From the NCBI GenBank assembly GCA_027946555.1, contig JAPEVC010000060.1, positions 1-64,000 of the forward strand: a stretch of 64,000 nucleotides of DNA. The letters are read 5' to 3'. Source of the DNA: Gnomoniopsis sp. IMI 355080. Taxonomy: Eukaryota; Ascomycota; Sordariomycetes; Diaporthales; Gnomoniaceae. Of the stretch, positions 56,824-64,000 are shown piece after piece. The stretch's first letter is position 1. Each line of letters begins with the position of its first letter. The translations under genes were made by a program, and so were the position numbers. The notes below the pieces were generated by a model, which was not told where the DNA came from, did not search any database, and saw only the letters and a list, made by a program, of their open reading frames with translations.

Positions 56824-57275
56824 CGTGTCGAGCGCGGCGTTGCGAAAAGGAATGTCGTGGGTGGGATGTCGTCGGCGAAGAAGTGATTCCCTGGTCTCCA
56901 AAAATCAGAAGCCAAGAATGACGGAAGTCTTGCTCTAGAGCTGCAGCAAGCACGGACCCGCTAAAGTTGCAGGGGATGTTCTTGGCTCATTCCCCGCCAA
57001 AATATGCAGCCGTTGCCCGAACAACCGCTGGAAGGAAATATTGACAGGGGCCTGCAGCTTTCCTATCACTCAGTGTTAGTTGCATGGAGTTTTTGAAACG
57101 GGCCTTGACCATCAGAACACCAGCGCGGCCAAAGCCTTCATCATTCACGGCCGCTCAGCTCGCTCGTGCTGTTTGCGACTTGCTTTTTCTTTTTGCTTTC
57201 CTATTTGTTTGTTGCTGGAGTTTCCTAATTCTAACCTCGGTGCATTTCCAATTGGCATCGGCATCAACATCAAAC
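56824..57275. promoter_or_regulatory. Shared divergent promoter, aim24 and kinesin
   Basis: This 452-nt region separates the two start codons. It has TTCCCCGCCAAAATATG near 56990, including a CCCCGC site and an E2F-like CCGCCAAAA box, and a T-rich leader before the kinesin ATG. Confidence 0.45.
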
Positions 57276-59553
57276 ATGTCAGTCAGGGTCGTTGCGAGAA
57301 TACGGCCGCTGCTCGACGATGAGCTGGAGCGCGATGTGATTGTCCGCGCAGATACCAAAGACGGCGCGAAGAAAGCCAATGTCGTCAAGATCCCGAACCC
57401 CAAGAACGAGTCAGAAGAGTTCTCTTTCACCTTCAATAGCGTCTACGACCAACAGACCACACAAGAGGAGCTATTCAGTGCTGAGGGTGCGCCAACACTG
57501 ACACCACCATCTCTGCTTGCACCTGCTCGATACTGACTACTTGGTCGTTCCAGTCTCCCCACACATCAAAGCCCTATTCCAGGGTCTCGACGTCACTATC
57601 TTTGCCTACGGAGTCACTGGCACCGGCAAGACGCACACCATGCGTGGAGGACTTAAGCTGGCCGACCGAGGCGCCATCCCTCGGCTGCTCAGCAACGTCT
57701 TCCGCCGAGGCAAGAAGATTGCTAAGGATACCGGCGGAGAAACAAAAGTGGACGTCGCCCTGTCCTACTACGAAATCTACAACGACAAGGTCTTCGACCT
57801 GATGGTCCCTCCTGAGAAGCGGACACCTTCCGGCCTGCCTCTGCGCGAAGCCAACGGCAAGACAAACGTAGTGGGTCTATCCGAAAGATCATGTAGCGAT
57901 CTAAAGGACTTTGAAGCCTTGTATATAGAGGCGAACAACAATCGTGTCACGGCCTCTACCAAGCTCAACGCTCACAGCAGTCGAAGCCACGCCATTCTCA
58001 AGGTCAAGGTGACCCAAACCACTGGCGACAGCGTTCTCGAGAGCGTGGCTTCTGCCATTGATCTTGCCGGTTCTGAAGACAATCGACGTACCGAGAATAA
58101 TCGTGAGAGGCTGGTCGAGTCTGCTGCGATTAACAAGTCCCTCTTTGTACTGTCACAGTGTGTGGAGGCTATTTCTCGTGGCGACAAGCGTATCCCTTAC
58201 CGTGAATCGAAGATGACCCGCATCCTGTCCCTGGGCCAGAACAACGGCATAACGGTCATGATTCTCAACCTCGCTCCGATGCGAAGCTACCACCTAGACA
58301 CGCTCAGCAGTTTGAACGTAAGCTCACGTGCCAAGAGGATCGAAGTGCGAGAAATCGAGAACGAAATAGTGTTCAAACAGGCCCCGCGCGCCATGAATCT
58401 AGGTGGCACAGGTGTCCACAGACAGCCATTGAGACCGATGGCCAACTCCCATAATGTTCACGCAGGAGCCATTGCTGCGAACAAGGACAAGGCTGACAAG
58501 GAGAAGGACAAGCCAGTCAAGGCTTTCAGTGTATTCTCGGACAAGCCGAAGACACAAATGACCCGTCCAGCGATGACAGCTCTTTCCACTCAAACACTGA
58601 AGTCCAGCATGAGCAAGCGAAAGTCTGACGCTGCTGATGTACCTGTCCGACCGTCAAAGTTGCTACGACCGTCGGCTACTTCACGGCCGCAACCTGTACA
58701 GCCAACCGTGACAATGTCTGCCGCCCAAATCGAGCAGATGGTCGAGCGTAAGGTGCAAGAGATACTTGCGTCTCGAGAAGCTGTCGAGTCCGACGAGAAG
58801 GAGCAGGAGGTTGCACCTCTGCCATCCGCACCCGCCGTGATCAGCGACGCCGTCCAGCGCCGTCTAGAAGCCCTCGAGCGGCGAGTTCAAGAGAATGACA
58901 GCGTCAACGGCAGCAGATCTGAGGGTATGCGGCTATTGCTACAGGCAAGAAAGCTGAAGGAAAGGGGCGACGACGAGGGTACTTTGCGATGCTACAATTC
59001 GGCTCTGGCATACTTCCCTGGGCAGGCCAAGTTGCTCGCCAAGATCGATAGATTGAAGGCAAAGCTTGCAAGCAGGAGCGAACCGGTTGATCGTTCTGAA
59101 AAAGTGGAGCATGAGCCTGTCCAAAGAAGAAAGGCAACAAAAACGTATGAAGCTGGCAGCGAGGACGATGCAAATGACTCCGAGTATCACGATTCCGAAG
59201 CCGATGCGGACGAGAGCTATGTCGCCCCCTCCAATTCTCGGTCTAGACCGTTGAAGATATCCAAGATCCGCACCACCGCCTACCTCCCTACACCAGAGAG
59301 CAGCTTCGATAACAGGATTGGTGGCACAGCCCCGCCTACTCCTCGCACCCAGCGGCTCCTTGAGATCTTCAACTCACGCGACGAGCACATGATCAAGTCC
59401 TTGCACGGTTTCGGAGCAAAGAAGGCACGCGATATGGTTGAGCGCCTTGCGCAACACACAAATGCGAGGATCGAGTCGCTGGAAGCGCTACGTTCTGTGC
59501 CGGGCTTTGGGGGCAAGGTGCTCGAGAGAGCATTGGAGGGCATAGAGTGCTGA
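57276..59553 (+). CDS. Kinesin-10-like motor with C-terminal HhH domain
   Basis: Two exons (57276-57486, 57554-59553) give 736 residues. The longer frame upstream is rejected because MSVRVVARIRPL is the canonical kinesin start. The motor domain is residues 1 to about 340: P-loop AYGVTGTGKTHTM, switch I NAHSSRSH, switch II DLAGSE, and a neck end near RAKRIEVRE. Next is a Lys/Ser/Pro-rich region with a short coiled coil (QIEQMVERKVQEILASREAVE, RRLEALERRVQE). The last 70 residues have helix-hairpin-helix sequence (LHGFGAKKARDMVERL; LRSVPGFGGKVLERAL), as in KIF22/Kid of the kinesin-10 group, where it binds DNA. A chromosome-arm motor acting in mitosis is the likely role. Confidence 0.9.
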
Positions 59554-59862
59554 ACCCGCCTTGAAAGACACGATTCATGAAGTCAGGCAAAAGTCGATGT
59601 ACATCGCGAGTGTGGTGTTGCACTCGAACCATATTTTCGTAAGAACTGCCAAGGTTGTAGTGGAATGGAGCTTTCGGCTCCATAATGTGTGGATTGTACA
59701 AGCATCATCAAACGGCCCTTATCTCAATGCATGGCGCGGCGTTAGGGGGCAAGCATGAGAGTTCATAGGGCAAGCCACAGATCATTTATTAGGATAAACA
59801 AAATGCGACAGTAAGCTTGAATGAGGCTGAAGTCTCCAATATTCATAACAACTCAGGTACCC
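59554..59862. other. Convergent 3' region
   Basis: This is a 309-nt gap between the kinesin and dehydrogenase genes, AT-rich with AATAAA-like sequence. No gene is seen. Confidence 0.5.
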
Positions 59863-60946
59863 TTATGCCTCACCACCGGCCAAAACCGTTAGTGCGCGTC
59901 GCAGCACCTCATCCTCAGTGGGATAATTGGGTCCCCGGATCTTGTCCACGGCCGGGAATAGGATGGCCTCGTCAATCTCCTGGTACTTTCCACACTGCAC
60001 GTGAATTGCCTGGCCGTTACGGCCGGTGTCAGCCATCAGCAGGGCCGCGGCACGGGCCACAGCGCTGGCGGGCTGCAGCTCGACGCCAAGCTTGTCCATC
60101 AACTCCCGCATGCCAGGTAGTACGGCACTCTCCGCCCAAGTGGGCGCGAGGGTGTTGACACGGATTGGGATGGAGGCTGAAGCCAGGAGAGGGTGGAGGC
60201 CACGTGCGTAGGCGTACACAGCACCCTTGGCGGTGGCTAGTGGGGGCAAATTTCATCAGCAGCTGTTGAGTCGTGGCTTTCCGATCGGAGACTTTCATCC
60301 GAAGGAGAAAGAAAAGAAAAACTAAGGAAAATAACAACAGGAAGAGAGGGTTCTGGAAGAAGGATGTCATACCGTAATCAACGGCGCGGCAGCGCTGAAT
60401 GCCCATAACGGAGGCATTAACTACAATACTACCACCCTCTGGCTGCTGGCGCATGTAGTAGATGGCCAGCGTGCCCGTGTTCATGACGCCCTTGAGGCTG
60501 ACATCAAGCAAGGCGGTGGATGGCTCCTTCAGGTCGCCATTCTCATCCACGTCAGTGGCTAGGTAGTCGGTGCGGGGGCCCAGGCCGGCATTAAGGAAGA
60601 CGTGGTCGATGCGCGAGTGCTGGGCCTTGGTCTTCTTGAAGAGGGCGTTGAGCTGCGGCCACGAAGTGACGTCTGTCTGGACAAACGTATACTCGCCCTT
60701 GGGACTAGTCGCGGGCGCTGCGACGTCCGCGTTGACGACGATGGCGCCGTTAGCCAGCAGTAGTTCGACGGTAGCGAGGCCTATTCCCGAAGAGCCGCCT
60801 GCACGAACGGTCAGATTTTAATAAACGAATCACGGTTACACCAACAGGGGCGCGGACGGGGGACGGGGGCCAGGCGTACCTGTCACAATGACAACCTTGC
60901 CCTTGAGGCCCTGGAAGTCCTGGTCTTTGATGAGGATTTCGCTCAT
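59863..60946 (-). CDS. Short-chain dehydrogenase/reductase
   Basis: Three exons (60946-60880, 60798-60373, 60236-59863) give 288 residues. The Rossmann start TGGSSGIG (22-29) fits classical SDRs; VFLNAGLG is the NAG motif, VVNASVMG holds the catalytic Ser, and DYATAKGA the Tyr-x-x-x-Lys pair. Intron 2 (136 nt) splits the codon after the catalytic Tyr. The cofactor cannot be decided with confidence, though the Asp after strand 2 (NADVAAP) points to NAD rather than NADP. The C-terminus is longer than minimal. Fungal homologues include 15-hydroxyprostaglandin-dehydrogenase-like enzymes; the substrate is unknown. No signal peptide or targeting signal, so it is probably cytosolic. Confidence 0.9.
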
Positions 60947-61738
60947 CTTGGCTGCAAAGATACTGATTTGGGTTGACTCGGTTGATGCGGTGTCCTTGTT
61001 GTGACAAGTCGTGTTCGGATTGGGAACCGACAGAGGAAGAGACTTTACCAGCAGTCGGACGAGGATACATATGGGGACTACCGGCGTGCCAGCCACATGG
61101 CCTCGTTGAATTTGTGATGTATCATCTCGCCGTTGGTATCTCACGACTAACAGATACTGGCCGAGTCACATCCGGAAAGGAGCCCTTTTTCGCCCGGCAT
61201 TGAATCATGTTGCAAGACTCAATTGGCGAGCGACGATCCTTGATCCTGCGCGCGACCGACCGCCCGCCGACATGGCCCAGCCGTCGAATCGGCCGTCGAG
61301 CTGACACACCGAGGACTCCACATAGTGGATGGAGCCATTTTTTTGAACGCGAACCCAAATTGCCCCTTATTTTCTGTCGTTCCAGGGATTGATCCATGGC
61401 CCTGGGCAACACGCCTGTCAGCTGGAAAGTAACATGGTTATGGGAAGACCACGGAAAGAAAAACGTAAAAACGATCATAAAAGAAAAAAGAAGAAGAAAA
61501 AAACCGGCGCCAGCCCTGAATGTACCCCTGGGCAAAGCTTGGCAGGTTGATGGGTGCCGTTTGGTACCGTAGCTAGGTCTGGGGTCTCGATAATAAGAAC
61601 GAACTGCTGTTTCATCCCCCGCCAACCAACGTTGTTGATGCTCAATTGTTGAAAAGAGCCTCATTGGATGTCGCTCTTTTTTTTCTTTCCTTTTCCCAAA
61701 TGCCCAGTGATATCTGTGATACCTAGGCAGCACTCATC
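60947..61738. other. Divergent promoter region
   Basis: This 790-nt stretch lies between the dehydrogenase and rhodopsin-like genes. An A-rich run covers about 61480-61500, a T-run 61676-61684, and a TACCTAGG site lies just before ATG 61739. No gene is seen. Confidence 0.5.
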
Positions 61739-63229
61739 ATGGCGGACCCAGCAGGTATGGGAGTGACCCTCCTCCGCATCACGATTGTGATGCTCGTCTT
61801 GAGCTGGGCAACCGTTGCTGCCCGGCTCTCGGTGCGAAGATGGCTGAAGCCCGAGGCTATGGGGATGGACGACCACATGATGTGTCTTGGGCTAGTATGT
61901 GCACCTAGCCTTACAGGGAAGAAAAGGAGGGCATTCGCGAGATCATTGGCTAACATCTCGCCGCTCATAGATCCTCTACTCTATCACATGCGCATTGGTC
62001 ATCGCTTGTGCCTTTGATGGCGCCGGACAATATTCAAAATACCTTACAGCAGACCAAATAGAGGACGGGACAAAGGTTAGTCCGCTGTCAACAACTCACC
62101 GCAAAAGCACCTCCACAAACAGTCCCACCCTCCTTTTGCCCTTCACTTCTTTTTTTATTTTCGGGCGGGAATCGCGTGTCTGAATGAAGGCTTTTTACTG
62201 ACATATATACAATTTTTAACTGCATCAGCTCTTCTACATTGCCGAGTTCTTTTATGCCGCCTGCACGGTGCCCATCAAGAGCAGCATCTGCGTCTGTCTC
62301 GTACGCATCGCGGATGGACGTCGCAGATTCGCATGGACGCTCTGGGGTCTGGTGGCGCTGCAGTTTGGTGCGGCCGTCATCTTCATCGTTGCCATCGGTA
62401 ACATCTGCCATCCGGTGGATGCCCTGTGGGGCGCGAGCGTGGGCGTGTGCAATGCGAAGTTGAACAGCGCCGTTAGCTTCTTCTTCTCGGCCGTGTCGAT
62501 CGTCACGGACTTGACGCTGGCGATCCTCCCCGCGATTCTGATCTGGCCGATTCAGATGAAGCGGCGGGTGAAGGTTTCTGTGGTGGTAATACTGGGGATG
62601 GCTGCATTGTAAGTTTTGGTTTTGCTTTTTGTGAAATTGGCCGTCTAAAGCACTACACAGACTTGTGTGTGTGTGAGTGTGTGCTTGTGCTGACATTACT
62701 CCAAAGTGCGAGCTGTGCAACCATCATCCGTCTACGCTATCTCACCCTCTACAATAACCAAGCCGAGTACATGTACAGCGCAGGCCCTATCGGCCTATGG
62801 TCCATCATCGAAGAAGGCATTGGCATTGTAGCAGGCTCGCTGCCGGCGCTACGACCGATCCTCACCCTCCGGATCTTTGGCGGCTCGCGCAACGACTCAC
62901 AGCCCAACAGCAAAGGGCTCTCCCAGGGCGACGACCTCGACTCGCATCCGTGGGGCGCCGGTGAGCACCGCGCTACCAGAAGCGTAGAGCTGAACACGTA
63001 CGTGACAGGGCCGACTGGGGCCGGCAGCGGCGGCAGCGGTGGCAGCGGCAAGCCGAAGCTGAGTCACGACAGGGACAGTGATGGCGAGAGCCAGACGCAT
63101 ATCCTCAAGGAGACGCGCGTGACGGTCTCGAGGGAGCAGGCGAATCCGTCTGTGGCGGAGCAGTGGAAGTGGCGGAGGGTAAACGGATGGAGCAACAACC
63201 AGCCCAACCAGAAGGACGAGCCTTGTTGA
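61739..63229 (+). CDS. Rhodopsin-like seven-helix membrane protein
   Basis: Four exons (61739-61894, 61971-62075, 62229-62608, 62707-63229) give 387 residues. Introns are 76, 153 and 98 nt; the last contains a GT-rich run. Helices start at about residue 8. Family marks include ARLSVRRWLKPEAMGMDD after helix 1, FYAACTVPIKSSICVCLVRI, CHPVDALWG, FFSAVSIVTDLTLAILPA and GLWSIIEEGIGIVAGSLPALRP. It belongs to the same fungal rhodopsin-domain family (PF20684) as the gene at 52816-54275, but the overall sequence is clearly different. The tail (about 120 residues) contains a Gly/Ser run (about residues 310-325) and no CFEM domain. Ligand unknown. Confidence 0.88.
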
Positions 63230-64000
63230 GAGAGAGTATTCTTGCCCCGGCTTCCCCCCCCCCCCCAAAATGGCTGAGGGTGATACCTTCTGACAAGGTG
63301 TTGCGTTGCCGCTAAAAAAAACCGAAATATCCCGGTTTTAATGCCTAATAAAAGAAACTCTTCAAAAGACACGTGGGACCTGACGTTCCAAGTAGTCCAC
63401 ATGGCGATGCACCATGATTTTCCCGGCCCGCGCGGCCCGTCTTCAACATTGCTGCCCTAACGTTGCCCGCTCCACTTTCTTGTACAGCGATGAGCCTTGC
63501 ACACGTAGCGTGGACGGCTGAGTAGCTTCCAACTCAAAAAACTCCGTGCCGCGCCACTAGGCCAGGTGCTGAATAGATTTTGACACACAGAGTTACATAC
63601 GGTGATGAAAGCCCGGTGAGCTCATAATTGCGCGCGCAGACACGCGTCATAGTGTTTTCTTTTTCTCTCTTTTTTTATACTTTCTGGTGATACCGTGCTA
63701 TACCATACTTGGTCCATGATGCCGCTGCGCCAACACAAGCCAGTCCTCTTAGGCCCTTAGCCGTGCCATACACAACATTATTACGATATAGCGTCGCTGA
63801 TCACCATCAACGGCAGTAAATAGCTCCAAATCTTGGGAATAATTCCCCGAGGCTAGTACTATGTAAGTCAATGCTATAGACATGCGAGTGATTACTACTT
63901 TTGTGGAAAGGACTAGACTTCGCTTGCGCCCTGCTCCCCCGGATTAAATTAGTCTTCGACCACCGTGAACAATCTGAGGCCCACGAAATTGGCGGAATAA
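63230..64000. other. Right-end intergenic sequence
   Basis: No gene is seen up to the window edge. A run of 13 C lies at 63254-63266, and pyrimidine-rich sequence lies around 63656-63676, which could precede a gene beyond the window. Confidence 0.45.

Noticed and set aside
57084..57275. N-terminal extension of the kinesin frame with a hydrophobic stretch
   Set aside because: The kinesin motor starts canonically at MSVRVVARIRPL; the upstream part reads like a T-rich leader.
60029..60372. Read-through of the dehydrogenase frame past 60373
   Set aside because: It loses the catalytic Tyr-x-x-x-Lys context; splicing at 60372-60237 restores DYATAKGA.

Overview
The window reads as nuclear DNA of a filamentous ascomycete (Pezizomycotina, most likely Sordariomycetes). 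The grounds are many short introns (about 50-95 nt) with GTRNGT donors and CTRAC/CTRAT branch sites, A at -3 before start codons, and families typical of such fungi: 2EXR F-box-like proteins, HsbA, DUF6594, DUF4419, PTH11/rhodopsin-like receptors, and STAND/AAA proteins with DUF7708 and DUF7025. I joined exons by hand from splice signals and frame continuity. No tRNA, rRNA, CRISPR array or intact transposon was recognised.

Layout. 1-11.6 kb: the 5' end of a mitochondrial-precursor gene leaving the left edge, a Frag1/DRAM/Sfk1 membrane protein, a small unknown ORF, a DUF6594 membrane protein, a secreted Ser/Thr/Ala-rich protein and a DUF4419 protein, separated by long empty stretches. 12-18.6 kb: a 2EXR gene broken by two compensating frame changes, an MFS anion:cation-symporter-type transporter, a secreted HsbA-like protein and a peroxiredoxin-like protein. 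19.7-37.2 kb is accessory in character. It holds three disordered proteins that share a C-terminal CHORD-like Cys/His domain, with an intron at the same place and phase in all three; a 40-residue tandem-repeat protein; and a 1097-aa DUF7708/DUF7025/AAA protein whose Walker B is degenerate. A cluster of G-run motifs, an imperfect inverted repeat and a 20-bp perfect palindrome lie between these genes.

37.7-64 kb mixes housekeeping and accessory genes: mitochondrial NADH-cytochrome b5 reductase (mcr1), a second 2EXR protein, a large fungal protein kinase with a repeat-bearing C-terminal tail, a membrane-anchored WbsX-type glycosyltransferase, a secreted lactonase-fold beta-propeller, a small single-pass membrane protein, two rhodopsin-like seven-helix proteins, AIM24 divergent from a kinesin-10-like motor, and a short-chain dehydrogenase.

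The most novel content is the trio of CHORD-like genes (19702-21027, 23052-25217, 35436-37163). The intron conserved inside the zinc-site motif shows that they are paralogues even though their N-terminal regions look unrelated. CHORD domains elsewhere (RAR1, CHP-1) act with HSP90 and NLR receptors. Finding them next to an NLR-like/AAA protein and a repeat protein suggests an accessory self/non-self or chaperone-linked module; this last step is inference.
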